64,000 nt of DNA from an uncultured Prevotellaceae bacterium (GCA_902768785.1 CACXMM010000020.1:1-64000), one strand, 5' to 3'. Shown: positions 35,234 through 44,408, counted from the stretch's first letter. Notes: generated by a model from the letters alone, not told the origin. Translations and numbers: made by a program.

Positions 35234-36145
35234 ATGAAAAAAATCCTTTTTAACGGAATCCCAATGGCAACCCTCCTGTGTGCCATGGTGATCACTACAT
35301 TGTTCTCTTCTTGCAACAGTAAAGATGACGAGCAGATGATAGACCAGCAACCGGTGGAACTGAAAATCACCGCAGGCATCGTTGCCACTCGTGCCGTCAA
35401 CGCCTCATGGTCTACTGGCGACAAGATTGGCGTATTCGCCATGGACGGTGGCACGGCAGAATACAGCAACGTTCTCTACACGACAGCTAACGGAGACGGA
35501 AACTTCACTGCCGAGGAAGGTAAAAGCATTATGCTGCCCTACGACGGATCAAGCCGTACCATCGCAGCCTACTATCCTTATACGAATGGTATCACAAATG
35601 GGGAATACAAAATCGATGTCAGCGATCAACAATCTCAGGAGGCCATCGACCTGCTCGTTGCCACACCCGTCAACAATGTGAGCAAGAAGAGTCCGATTGC
35701 CGCCCTTGACTTTGCCCATAAGCTGGTGAAGGTCGAACTCACTTTGAAACCTGGAGAAGGTATCACTGCCGACCAGCTGGCCTATATGAAGGTTACGATC
35801 AGCAACCAATACACAGAGGGTACCTGTGATGTGATCAACAACGGTAATGTCGTTGCTTCAGGCAACAACAATAACACGGTTACGTTCCAGACCTCTGCCG
35901 ACGGTACTACCAGTGAGGCTATTCTTCTGCCTGCCGCTACAACAGAGAATATGATACTCACCTTCGATGTCCCCGGAGCAGGAACCTATACTTGGGAAGT
36001 GAACAGCGCAGCCAAGTCAAAGTCCTTCGGTGCCGGAAACAAATACAAATATGACATCAGTATCAACAAGACCTCTCTGACCGTGAACTCCACCATTGAA
36101 GACTGGAACGACGGTAACGGAGGTGAGAACGGTAACGCCCTTTAA
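35234..36145 (+). CDS. Fimbrillin-family lipoprotein 1
   Basis: A 303-residue lipoprotein (lipobox LFSSC) of the Mfa-like fimbrillin family. The sequence ATRAVNASWSTGDKIGVFAMDG matches the N-terminal groove strand (Arg preceding the mature strand is the usual Rgp-type cleavage position in Porphyromonas). It also has AYYPYTNG, and LDFAHKLVKVELTLKPGEG typical of the second domain. It ends in a Gly/Asn-rich tail. Probably polymerises into a surface fibre after proteolytic removal of the lipid-anchored strand; that is knowledge of the family, not shown here. Confidence 0.87.
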   Translation: MKKILFNGIPMATLLCAMVITTLFSSCNSKDDEQMIDQQPVELKITAGIVATRAVNASWSTGDKIGVFAMDGGTAEYSNVLYTTANGDGNFTAEEGKSIMLPYDGSSRTIAAYYPYTNGITNGEYKIDVSDQQSQEAIDLLVATPVNNVSKKSPIAALDFAHKLVKVELTLKPGEGITADQLAYMKVTISNQYTEGTCDVINNGNVVASGNNNNTVTFQTSADGTTSEAILLPAATTENMILTFDVPGAGTYTWEVNSAAKSKSFGAGNKYKYDISINKTSLTVNSTIEDWNDGNGGENGNAL

Positions 36146-36171
36146 TCATTAACAGCTAATAATTTGTTCCC

Positions 36172-37128
36172 ATGAATAAATATTTTATTCTTGCAACCGC
36201 TGCCTTCGCTTTGGCAGCATGCAGCAGTGAAGAAGAGAACCAGCAGGCAGAGAAAAGTGAGATCCGCCTCTGTTCAAACATGGATGTGGTCCAGAGCCGT
36301 GCCGCCCAACAGGATCTGCAGTTAACACAATTCGCCTCCAACCAGAAAGTGGATATCTTTATCAATGAGAACACCACAGGTTCTGCCTCCGTCACTTATG
36401 ATCAACCCCTTACCTATACTACAGGTACGGATGGTAGCCTTACCATTTCCGATGCGCAGTATTTCCCGCAAAACGGCAACGGCATCGATATCTACGCTGT
36501 CTATCCTACAGGCGTAGCAACCGATGTAACGGGCACGGCAGTAGCCTTCTCCGTGAAAGATGATCAGAGCACCGATGCCAACTATATGGCAAGCGACCTG
36601 ATGGTAGGTGCTCCCACAAGCAATCCTGTCAGCCGTACCACCAGCGCTGTTCCCCTGACATTCAAGCATTGTCTGACAAAGATCAACCTGAACCTCTATC
36701 CTGGTGATGGACTGACGGCTGACGATCTGGCAAATGCCGTCGTAAAGATCAATGGAACGATTGTAGAAGCTACCTTCAACGTTAAGTCTGGTGCCGTGAC
36801 AGTTAACAACGGGGGAACCGCAGCCACCCCAACGACATCCATCTCTTTGGGTAACATGGCCACCGATGCATCAGGAGTACTGGTGGCCAGCGCCATCATC
36901 ATCCCACAGACTGTTAATGCCGGCACACAGTTCATCAGCATCGACCTGATAGAAGACGGACAGACAGCAGGAACACTTGCCTATTCCCTTCCTGCAGCCG
37001 TCATCTTTGACGCCGCCACAGCATACACCTATAACATCACTGCCAAGAGATCAGGACTAACCGTATCCAGTTCCAACATTTCTCCTTGGACTAATGGCGG
37101 CGCTGTAAATGGTGATGCTACTCCATAA
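36172..37128 (+). CDS. Fimbrillin-family lipoprotein 2
   Basis: A 318-residue lipoprotein, lipobox FALAAC. Shared features with its neighbours: MDVVQSRAAQQ near residue 45 (possible Arg cleavage), DIYAVYPTG, ASDLMVGAP and LTFKHCLTKINLNLYPGDGLT. Starts 26 bp after fimbrillin 1. Likely another fibre subunit or tip-associated protein. Confidence 0.85.
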   Translation: MNKYFILATAAFALAACSSEEENQQAEKSEIRLCSNMDVVQSRAAQQDLQLTQFASNQKVDIFINENTTGSASVTYDQPLTYTTGTDGSLTISDAQYFPQNGNGIDIYAVYPTGVATDVTGTAVAFSVKDDQSTDANYMASDLMVGAPTSNPVSRTTSAVPLTFKHCLTKINLNLYPGDGLTADDLANAVVKINGTIVEATFNVKSGAVTVNNGGTAATPTTSISLGNMATDASGVLVASAIIIPQTVNAGTQFISIDLIEDGQTAGTLAYSLPAAVIFDAATAYTYNITAKRSGLTVSSSNISPWTNGGAVNGDATP

Positions 37129-37147
37129 GGAAATAAACCAAGAGAAT

Positions 37148-38068
37148 ATGAAGCTAAGCAAACTTCTCAACATCGTCATTGTGATGTCCGTCTTCCTCTT
37201 CTCCGCCTGTTCGACGGAGGAAGAGGATCCACAAGTCAGCTCTGATCTGGTATTCCATCTTCAGATTGACGGTGAGCGGGATTCGCGTGCCACAGTAGAT
37301 GGCTCGTGGACCGTCGGCGACATCATTGCCGTTCAGGTGGGAACGACTGTGAAGAAGTATATCGTAAAAGACGAGAGCGGTAAAGCCGAGGGATTAGATA
37401 AGGCCAACACCTTCAATTGGGACGACCTTGGATCCTCATCGGTGACAGTGAAGGCATGGAGCTATGGCGGCAAGGACATCATTGACGATCCGTCAGGCGC
37501 AACCATCACACTGCAAGAAGATCAGAGCGACGATACCAACTACTACGGGTGCGATCTGCTCTATGCTCCTGAGGTTACGGTAAACATGGACGAGCCTGCC
37601 GTACTCACCTTCTACCACCAGATGACCCTGGTTCGGATTAACCTCAGGGTTGAAGATACCAACATTACGGGAATCCCTAAAGTGCTCTTTGGAGGTGATT
37701 ACGGATTACCAGAGGGGACTGCCATCTATTCGGCACCTGCCAATGGTGCCAACCCCAATTATGGGAGTTTCGCTAAGAATGAGCAGATAGAAACAATGAT
37801 AAATATCACCCCACATCAGGAGGACTGGCCACCTCAGGGATACGATTATAGTTATTCTGCATTCTTTCTCCCTTTAGAACAGCCGACCCTCGAAATCTCC
37901 GTAGATATGAACGATGGAAACGTGTTCTACTACTTTTGGGACAATGCCAATCAAAATCCGTTCCAAGCTGGTTCAAGGATAACGCTCAACCTCACCATTA
38001 AGAACAAGCAGCTGTCTCTACCTTCCAATGAGTCTATGCCTGTTACCGTTGCAGACTGGAATGTATAA
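37148..38068 (+). CDS. Fimbrillin-family lipoprotein 3
   Basis: A 306-residue lipoprotein starting MKLSKLLNIVIVMSVFLFSAC. The ATG at 37148 is used rather than one 39 bp upstream, which would overlap the previous gene and lack a signal. Contains RDSRATVDGSWTVGDIIAVQVG, YYGCDLLYAPEV and LTFYHQMTLVRINLRVE, the fimbrillin landmarks. Shorter hydrophobic core than copies 1 and 2 suggests a more distant paralogue. Confidence 0.83.
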   Translation: MKLSKLLNIVIVMSVFLFSACSTEEEDPQVSSDLVFHLQIDGERDSRATVDGSWTVGDIIAVQVGTTVKKYIVKDESGKAEGLDKANTFNWDDLGSSSVTVKAWSYGGKDIIDDPSGATITLQEDQSDDTNYYGCDLLYAPEVTVNMDEPAVLTFYHQMTLVRINLRVEDTNITGIPKVLFGGDYGLPEGTAIYSAPANGANPNYGSFAKNEQIETMINITPHQEDWPPQGYDYSYSAFFLPLEQPTLEISVDMNDGNVFYYFWDNANQNPFQAGSRITLNLTIKNKQLSLPSNESMPVTVADWNV

Positions 38069-38069
38069 C

Positions 38070-38906
38070 ATGAAACAGAACGTTATGAGAATGATCCATC
38101 AAACGCATTATATCCTTTTAGCCTTGGCAGCCCTGTTCATGGCTGCCTGCTCTCAGGAAGAAGAACCTCAAGAGGTGAAAGAACCCGCCATCCTGAAGGT
38201 GTTGGTAGGCAAAGATGCCCCATCTGAGACACGTGCCACCGTCAGCAGTTATACCACCACCTTTAGTGAGGGTGACAAGATCGGTATCTTCGCGGTGAAA
38301 GAAGATGTGTATGGCCGGTATGCGTTATACATGAATGTCCCCTACGTTCTCAATAATAACGAATGGAAACTGGCTGATCCTGACATGAAGGTGTACTTCT
38401 CCGAAAAATACACCTATTTCGCCTATTACCCCTATCAAGAAAATTTTTATGGCATCGATTCAGACCAAAGTGATCCCGACGAATTCTTCAGTCAAGAAAT
38501 AGATAATTGGGCTCCCTTAGAAGATCAGAGTACACTAAGCAATTACAATGCCAGCGACCTGATGGTTTCCCTTGGTGATGTTAATCGCGCCAATGCTTCG
38601 GTATCCTTCATACTGCATCACACCATGGGGCTGGTGGAAATATCGCTTTCGGATCCCCAAAAAGTGCAAATAGATGATATCAGCAGTTTTGACAGCTCTG
38701 AGCTTTTCTTTTTGGCAGAACAAAACATGGAGGCACCCGTACCAGTACCGGTACCTTATAACAACGGTAACACCTTTTTCTATATTGCCAAGCCCGAACA
38801 ACAAATCACGTTCTATTTTAACGATTACCAGCAAACGGTAATTCAATATTGCACGCCTGTAACAAATGGAGTTGCAAACCTTAATTTCACCGTTCACCAG
38901 AACTGA
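38070..38906 (+). CDS. Fimbrillin-family lipoprotein 4
   Basis: A 278-residue lipoprotein. The ATG at 38070 lies 1 bp after the preceding stop and gives MKQNVMRMIHQTHYILLALA ahead of the lipobox MAAC. It has ETRATVSSYTTTFSEGDKIGIFAVKED, YFAYYPYQENFYG, SDLMVSLGD and ILHHTMGLVEISLSDP. It includes the odd run PVPVPVPY near residue 240. Last gene of the fimbrial-type locus; a perfect terminator follows. Confidence 0.83.
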   Translation: MKQNVMRMIHQTHYILLALAALFMAACSQEEEPQEVKEPAILKVLVGKDAPSETRATVSSYTTTFSEGDKIGIFAVKEDVYGRYALYMNVPYVLNNNEWKLADPDMKVYFSEKYTYFAYYPYQENFYGIDSDQSDPDEFFSQEIDNWAPLEDQSTLSNYNASDLMVSLGDVNRANASVSFILHHTMGLVEISLSDPQKVQIDDISSFDSSELFFLAEQNMEAPVPVPVPYNNGNTFFYIAKPEQQITFYFNDYQQTVIQYCTPVTNGVANLNFTVHQN

Positions 38907-38926
38907 AATCCATATCGTCACATACC

Positions 38927-38964
38927 ATTTACTCCAAAATTCCCCCAGGAATTTTGGAGTAAAT
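38927..38964 (+). terminator. Terminator of the fimbrial-type locus
   Basis: Perfect 17-bp stem ATTTACTCCAAAATTCC / GGAATTTTGGAGTAAAT with a 4-nt loop, 20 bp beyond the last fimbrillin stop. Confidence 0.85.
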
Positions 38965-39034
38965 CGTTTAAATACCAAGAGAGAAGATGTCTCTCAATTA
39001 TGAATCTGCAGCCTATATGAATTAATCGAAAAAA

Positions 39035-39629
39035 CTACAGGCTGTTAATCTCTTCGATGGATAAGCCAGTGCTTTGCACTATGACATCAATAGGTATGCC
39101 TGTCTTCTTCAGGTTACGGGCTATAGCAAGCTGTGCCTTCTTCTCACCTTCCTTGAGCCCTTCGGCACGTCCCTCTGCTCGTCCCTCTGCACGTCCCTCT
39201 GCACGTCCTTCCTGTTTCTGTCCCTCCATCACGGCAATGGTGTCGCGGTAGCGCTTCAGGGCACGGTCGTACTTGATGCGCTCCTCACGCGTCCATGAGG
39301 CAACATCACAGGTCTCGATCAGCTTCTTGAAGACCTTGTCCTTGATCTCGAAAGGATATCTGTTCAGCTTCTCCATATTTTTTTCTATTGTTTATCGCCT
39401 CGGCGAAAAAAAAATCAGTGTCTTTAGATCGCCTTCAGCGAGAAATCGACCAAATCTAAACAAAATCAAACAAAGAAACAATAAAGATATTGTTCGATTT
39501 TGATTCGATTTTGTAGGATTTGGCTTTCCCCATAGGCGCCGATTTTCAATTCTGCCCGTAAGGGCATCCCACCATCCCAAAGATTTTTTTGAATCCGACA
39601 TCTGTAAACGGATTGATGTATTTACTCAT
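39035..39629 (-). pseudogene. Rpn-family PD-(D/E)XK nuclease interrupted by a REP-like element
   Basis: The first 18 residues, MSKYINPFTDVGFKKIFG from 39629, are the family N-terminus; the frame then runs into MVGCPYGQN and stops. After about 170 bp of REP-like sequence the family C-terminus resumes at 39376 with MEKLNRYPFEIKDKVFKKLIE, then TREERIKYDRALKRYRD, four AEGR repeats and the end IDVIVQSTGLSIEEINSL. The catalytic middle is gone, so this is a deletion remnant with an element at the junction. Its -7 element (39669-39676) is still intact. The C-terminal 113-residue frame could in principle still be translated. Confidence 0.8.
39420..39566 (+). repeat. REP-like palindromic element, copy 2
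   Basis: Same order of parts as 7364-7485: GTCTTTAGATCGCC with TCGC/GCGA, GAGAAATC, AATCTAAACAAAATCAAAC, ATTTTGTAGGATTT, then hairpin TGCCC-GTAA-GGGCA. A second small palindrome TCGCC-TC-GGCGA stands at about 39395. It fills the gap in the nuclease pseudogene. Confidence 0.75.
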
Positions 39630-39668
39630 AGCATGAGAAATAAAAGTGTAACAATTAGTTGTCAGCGG

Positions 39669-39676
39669 CAAAGATA
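39669..39676 (-). promoter_or_regulatory. -7 element of the nuclease remnant
   Basis: TATCTTTG followed by GCC on the minus strand, 40 bp before the MSKYINPF start. Confidence 0.55.
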
Positions 39677-39738
39677 CAAATAAATCAAATAAAACCAATA
39701 ATATTTTATGTAAAACTTGGATGGATAGCATCAGTACA

Positions 39739-39848
39739 ATTAGTGCAAGACGTGTGCACAAGTTGTGCATGACGTTTGCACAAGTTGTGCAGACCCTTTG
39801 CACAAAGTGTGCAAGGCTGTTGCCCAAATCGTGCACAACTGTAACTCA
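39739..39848 (+). repeat. 22-bp dyad array, TTGTGCA type (copy 2)
   Basis: Five contiguous 22-bp units, units 2 and 3 the same as in the 13500-13609 array. The flank GATGGATAGCATCAGTACAA just before is also shared. 39849-39968 holds sequence common to copy 1 and no gene. Confidence 0.92.
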
Positions 39849-39968
39849 ATTCTTAGGGTCCAATGAGTCCGTAGATTGATTCAGAATCACACAGAGTTAG
39901 CAGAGTTAACGGAGATTGAAGGCGAAGGGGACTTTAAAGATCTTGGGTGGCACACAGATAATTATAAA

Positions 39969-39996
39969 GAGAGGCGTACCTCGCGGTGCGCCTCTC
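39969..39996 (-). terminator. Hairpin terminator, copy 2
   Basis: GAGAGGCGTACC / GGTGCGCCTCTC around TCGC; one base differs from the copy at 13867-13894. Confidence 0.7.
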
Positions 39997-40072
39997 CCTC
40001 ACATAATTAACTCAAGTTTTGAATTCTATATAAGGTTTTACTTTGTCGTGTTTGTACCACGGATAAGTCACA

Positions 40073-40267
40073 TTAGTCGCCAATAGCGAACGGATCTTCG
40101 ACAGGGTCGTCATCCCAGAGGCTGCCGAAAGGAGCATCATCAAAGAAAACTGTTTCATTTTCCTTAGCACCAATATTTTCAGTCTCCTCTGGTTCACTCA
40201 TATTCTCCATAATGATAGTTTCTACCTCAAAAGGGAAACTTTCTGGTTTTATATATTCTCTTTTCAT
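40073..40267 (-). CDS. Small acidic peptide, KxYxxP type (paralogue)
   Basis: A 64-residue peptide, start MKREYIKPESFPFEVETIIM, with the K-x-x-Y-x-x-P opening. The C-terminus FGSLWDDDPVEDPFAIGD is the same as in the 72-residue peptide at 13970-14188, while the central part differs. The ATG overlaps the stop of the 1,111-residue gene by 4 bp (ATGA). No signal peptide. Function unknown; tight coupling implies equimolar or cognate use with the large protein. Confidence 0.8.
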   Translation of the reverse strand: MKREYIKPESFPFEVETIIMENMSEPEETENIGAKENETVFFDDAPFGSLWDDDPVEDPFAIGD

Positions 40268-43200
40268 TTTATCAATACTTTTTTACCATTATGAATATAG
40301 ATACCCTTTGCTGATGGATTATCCACCTTTACACCCTGAAGAGTGTAATAAGCATCATCATAAACTTTATTCTCAACAGTATTATTCAACGATGTTGCTA
40401 TACCAAGCTCTTCCTCGAACACAATCGAATCTATGATATAGATACCGAAACTCTCGGCTGCGGGAGAAGACCCGCCCTGATCTTGTGGCAGAACACCACT
40501 ATCATCAATCCTTCCCGTAGTTGCTTCTGTCATTTCTGCAGGCAAATGTAGGAAAGCTTTATTCCAAACTGTATATTCCTTAGTCTTAGCTCTGAAGAAT
40601 CCCCATCCTAAAACAGCATAATCTTCCTTCCAATCAGGGCCTGGTCTGCTTGCTGCTGTTGTACCATTGTTGAAGAAAAAGTTACGATAGGTTTTCTTAC
40701 CGTCTTTAACCTCCACGTTATCAATTTGCATTGTCCCATTAATGGGTTTGAGATAGTTGTTATACCCATCACCTGTGCCTCCTTTTCTGTATTTGGTATC
40801 AGGATGGCTTTCATTATTGAATGGATTTGCCACGGCCTTTGAGAAAGGCAAATAGATAGTGGCCACAACACCACTATGAATAATGAAACCAGTATTTGCA
40901 GGTATCAAGTCACCCTCTTGCATCTGCACACAATAAGCCAGGTTTTCAGTCTTGCTATAATCATGCACCAGATATATCTGTAACCGCTTTTCATCTGGAA
41001 CGAGATGGGAAACAGATTCACTATAAGTTCTATATAAAGAACCCTCACCTACTGGTATACCTGAAGACATGAACTCCTGCCAGCCATTAGCGGCACCAGC
41101 AAACGACCTGTTGATAATATCCTGCGTGATTACACCATAGGCATGCTTTGTTTCACCAGTCGTTTCATCTACATAATCAAGATTTGGGTCATACAACGTT
41201 GACTTATACGATCCCACATAATATTCATAATACTCTCTGGGGTAATGCAAACGAGTTGTAACAGTACCTACACGTGTCTGTGCAGCAGCATGGTATTTAT
41301 CAAAAGCGCCATGAGCGCATTCAATCTCCCTAGCAGGTTGAACATTGATATACACATCACCTAATTTTCCTGAAGTATCCTCAGACTGTGCGAAAGCACT
41401 GGCTCCAATCCTCTCAATATTTGAATACTCAGAGAAAGTAAGAGATTTCATATTATTATTATGATCGAAAGCTTGTGCCTCGATAAATCTGACAGAATTA
41501 GGCATGACAAAAGCTCCGGAAATATTTGCACGCTGGAATGCAGACTCTTCTATTGTCTCCACATGGCAATCATCTCCCCAATCGATATTGCTTAAAGACG
41601 TACAATCTTGAAAAGCAGCTTTACCTATTGTTGTTACCTGGCTTGGGATATTAACACTACTAAGAGAGGTAAACCCATTACAGAAACTATCAGGTATCTT
41701 TGTAAAGTACCCACCTGAAGGCAATGTAAGGGTCGTCAAACCTGTACGACACTCCAAACCTGTCAAATTCATAGTCTCAGGAATGATTGTTTCTGACAAA
41801 TCCAATGTCTTAAGACCATTTCCTAACTTATCTTTCAAACCAGAGCCTGTAAAATCCCCAGTAGTACCTACAATCTTCAAAGAAGTTGCATTCTTAAGTT
41901 TGTTGTTCTCATCTGAACTAAGACGGTCTTTGATATCAGAGAAAGTCATTCCTGTTGGGATTGTGAGTGTAACTACACCATCCTTTTCTGTAACGTAAGT
42001 GTCAGCAAAGTCATAAGTGTCAGTATTGCTAACTGTAAATCCGGCATTATTCAGCAAGGCGGTATGATCGACTCCATCGACGGCGGTAACGGTTCCGTTA
42101 TTCCACTCCGTATGGTCGGACATAAGCAGCGAAGTAATGGAATTTTCTCCGAAAACATTGCGGATTTCATCTGCTTTTGACTTCAATGTTCCATCAGGAC
42201 CAGCCTCATCGGCTGCGACTGTTGTCAGTTTTCCATTTTCAAATTTCGTTCCATTAGGGAAGATTACACCATCAGTAGTAAGACCTGCATTATCGAACTT
42301 AGTCTTCATTGCAGCCAAATCATCACTGCCGCTTAACGTAACAGTTCCTCCTGTCCAAGTGGTTCCACTGCTGAGAGCCACACTGTTAATGGTGAAACCT
42401 GCTGATTGAAGAGTGGAAACAATATCATTCAAACCAGCCTCCGAATCACTATTGGGGAATGTAAGAACACCATCCTTCCAATATGCACCACTTTGGAAGT
42501 TCACTCTGCTTACATTCAAACCGCCACCAACAGCAGCCGTAAGGAATTCAGAAGTATTTGCTTGCGCTGTTAAAACGCCATCAGCATAGGTGCTGCCATC
42601 AGGGAATGTAACAGACGATATTTCTTCGCCTGCATTCTTCAGAGCAAGAAGCTCTGCCTTCAGTTGATCTGCATTTCCTTGACCGGATGTCGATGTAACT
42701 ACACCTGATTTATAAGTTACACCCTGAGGGAGAAGAATATCCTCAGTTTCATCTATAACATTAGGAAGCACCAGACCTCCCAAATCGGTATTCGTAACAC
42801 CAGAAAGGTCTAACGACTGGACATTGATGCCATATAACGCAGCTAAGTCACTGAGTTCGCCAGAAATCGTGCATTTACCGATTTTCTTTGTAGAAAGATG
42901 CGTTTCGAGGGCCTGTGAAAGTGACATTCCTTCAAATTCACTGCTGGGATAGGTAAAGTCCACAGTCTCAAACACATTTCCTTCACCATTTACCCACTTA
43001 GAACTCCGCAGGTTCGTAATAACATCACCTTCCACATAAGTGCTTTCACCAGAGTCAGTGTAGGCTTTGATATAGTCAGCATCCAAAACAACAGGATCAC
43101 TTGCCCAATCATTGTTGCTATCGTTCTTCGCCCACACCTTCACGGCATTAGCCTCGGAGTCGCCACGGTTAGCAATAACAATGTAATTTCCTCCACTTGA

Positions 43201-43599
43201 TACATAGCTGAAAGACTTGTCACTTGGAAGTACAATACCTTTCACATTATTGTGAAAATTGGTATGAATATCACCAGAAGCTTCACTGAAATCAACTCTT
43301 TCACAAGCAGAAAAATAATATCCGGAATTACTGAAAAGTTGTTGTTCAAAACCTGAAGGGATAGGGCCTTTCACTTTCACGTCTTTTATACTAGTGAAAT
43401 TGCCATTAAGGGCACCTTTATCGAAATTAGTGGTATTGCCATTTCCTGTAAACTCGATAGTCGCCTTATCGCCATCCATAGTTACTGTACCTACAAGGAC
43501 ACTCGGGTATCCATAGTCGTACATTTCAGTCACAGTTGCAGCCCACGCCCCTATAGACACGCAGACACACATCATCACAAAAAGTAAAAACCTCTTCAT
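40264..43599 (-). CDS. Large secreted BspA-like protein with a six-copy internal repeat
   Basis: A 1,111-residue exported protein with signal peptide MKRFLLFVMMCVCVSIGAWA, nearly the same as in the 711-residue paralogue. Residues about 285-515 hold six copies of a 37-45-residue repeat with core VxFPxGTxWxxGxLT (288, 330, 366, 407, 445, 490). Residues about 600-760 are BspA-type leucine-rich repeats, for example VTTIGKAAFQDCTSLSNI. The C-terminal part repeats the beta-rich region of its paralogues (GDLIPANTGFIIH) and ends YYTLQGVKV...GIYIHNGKKVLIK, a T9SS-like tail. Likely surface attached; ligand unknown. Confidence 0.82.
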   Translation of the reverse strand: MKRFLLFVMMCVCVSIGAWAATVTEMYDYGYPSVLVGTVTMDGDKATIEFTGNGNTTNFDKGALNGNFTSIKDVKVKGPIPSGFEQQLFSNSGYYFSACERVDFSEASGDIHTNFHNNVKGIVLPSDKSFSYVSSGGNYIVIANRGDSEANAVKVWAKNDSNNDWASDPVVLDADYIKAYTDSGESTYVEGDVITNLRSSKWVNGEGNVFETVDFTYPSSEFEGMSLSQALETHLSTKKIGKCTISGELSDLAALYGINVQSLDLSGVTNTDLGGLVLPNVIDETEDILLPQGVTYKSGVVTSTSGQGNADQLKAELLALKNAGEEISSVTFPDGSTYADGVLTAQANTSEFLTAAVGGGLNVSRVNFQSGAYWKDGVLTFPNSDSEAGLNDIVSTLQSAGFTINSVALSSGTTWTGGTVTLSGSDDLAAMKTKFDNAGLTTDGVIFPNGTKFENGKLTTVAADEAGPDGTLKSKADEIRNVFGENSITSLLMSDHTEWNNGTVTAVDGVDHTALLNNAGFTVSNTDTYDFADTYVTEKDGVVTLTIPTGMTFSDIKDRLSSDENNKLKNATSLKIVGTTGDFTGSGLKDKLGNGLKTLDLSETIIPETMNLTGLECRTGLTTLTLPSGGYFTKIPDSFCNGFTSLSSVNIPSQVTTIGKAAFQDCTSLSNIDWGDDCHVETIEESAFQRANISGAFVMPNSVRFIEAQAFDHNNNMKSLTFSEYSNIERIGASAFAQSEDTSGKLGDVYINVQPAREIECAHGAFDKYHAAAQTRVGTVTTRLHYPREYYEYYVGSYKSTLYDPNLDYVDETTGETKHAYGVITQDIINRSFAGAANGWQEFMSSGIPVGEGSLYRTYSESVSHLVPDEKRLQIYLVHDYSKTENLAYCVQMQEGDLIPANTGFIIHSGVVATIYLPFSKAVANPFNNESHPDTKYRKGGTGDGYNNYLKPINGTMQIDNVEVKDGKKTYRNFFFNNGTTAASRPGPDWKEDYAVLGWGFFRAKTKEYTVWNKAFLHLPAEMTEATTGRIDDSGVLPQDQGGSSPAAESFGIYIIDSIVFEEELGIATSLNNTVENKVYDDAYYTLQGVKVDNPSAKGIYIHNGKKVLIK

Positions 43600-43763
43600 T
43601 GTTCTTGAAGTTAATTAAATTAATATAAGTTTATTGTTTATTATTCAATTTGGTTTACGGGCGAAAATATTTACGCCTTGAGTTTTGCCGAAGCCCCAAA
43701 ACATCGGCGGATTTGAGTCAATTCGAAGATTGATCGTTGGTGGGGAAGTGATTGCCAGAGGCG

Positions 43764-43784
43764 CACACCTTATTATATATATAG
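43764..43784 (+). repeat. 21-nt AT-rich sequence also present at 35181-35201
   Basis: CACACCTTATTATATATATAG occurs here, within the long leader of the 1,111-residue gene, and between the FimB-like and first fimbrillin genes. Its role, if any, is unknown. Confidence 0.6.
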
Positions 43785-43918
43785 CAATTTGGTTCTTTAA
43801 AAAGGGTGCCATTGTCTCACGACTGAGCACCGTTATTTGCTTGACCTCCCGTAATCTGTCACAGAGTGAGGTGGTCATAAACTCTCATGAAAAGAGAGTT
43901 AAACTATTTATTTGGGCA

Positions 43919-43926
43919 CAAAGGTA
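43919..43926 (-). promoter_or_regulatory. -7 element of the 1,111-residue protein gene
   Basis: TACCTTTG followed by GTG on the minus strand, giving a leader of about 310 nt that contains a hairpin AACTCTC/GAGAGTT at 43880-43900. 43927-44214 is AT-rich with no gene seen. Confidence 0.6.
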
Positions 43927-44214
43927 CAAAGATTTTTGATACAAAGAGTCTTTTTCTTGAAATTACTTACAAAATTAACAAAGATTTAACATTTAACACC
44001 ATTCGTCTTCTATTCATTACAATTAAGAATCAAATAGAAGAGAATCGTCATTAAACACATCATTAATCCTTAAAAAAATCAATAATACAGGCATAGCATT
44101 CCCTTCATTATGTCAAGAAAAATGGCAAAAATTTGCTTCATGAAAAGAATAGAATTGAGAAAAAGCACTGAGAAATCTGCCAATTTTGGGTACCCTATTG
44201 GTACTTTTTTGACA

Positions 44215-44280
44215 AGTAAAGGCTGTTTGGGTTCAAAGTAAAGGCTAATTTGACCCTAAGTAAAGGCTACTTTGAGTCGT
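44215..44280 (+). repeat. 22-bp array, AGTAAAGGCT type
   Basis: Three contiguous 22-bp units beginning AGTAAAGGCT; the remaining 12 bp vary. Confidence 0.85.
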
Positions 44281-44340
44281 TCCTGACGTTTCTAAGGGTC
44301 GTTCCGACGTCATCTACGACTGGTTCCTCCGTCACTTTAC
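44275..44340 (+). repeat. 22-bp array, GTCGTTCC-GACGT type
   Basis: Three 22-bp units with consensus (A/G)(G/C)T(C/G)GTTCC-x-GACGT, overlapping the previous array by 6 bp. More degenerate 22-bp steps continue to about 44406, with TCATCTACGA inverted as TCGTAGATGA. Confidence 0.7.
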
Positions 44341-44408
44341 CCCCTATAGATGCCGTCGGAAAGAGTGATAACGCCGTTCCGAACGACTCGTAGATGACTA
44401 TCCTTCAC

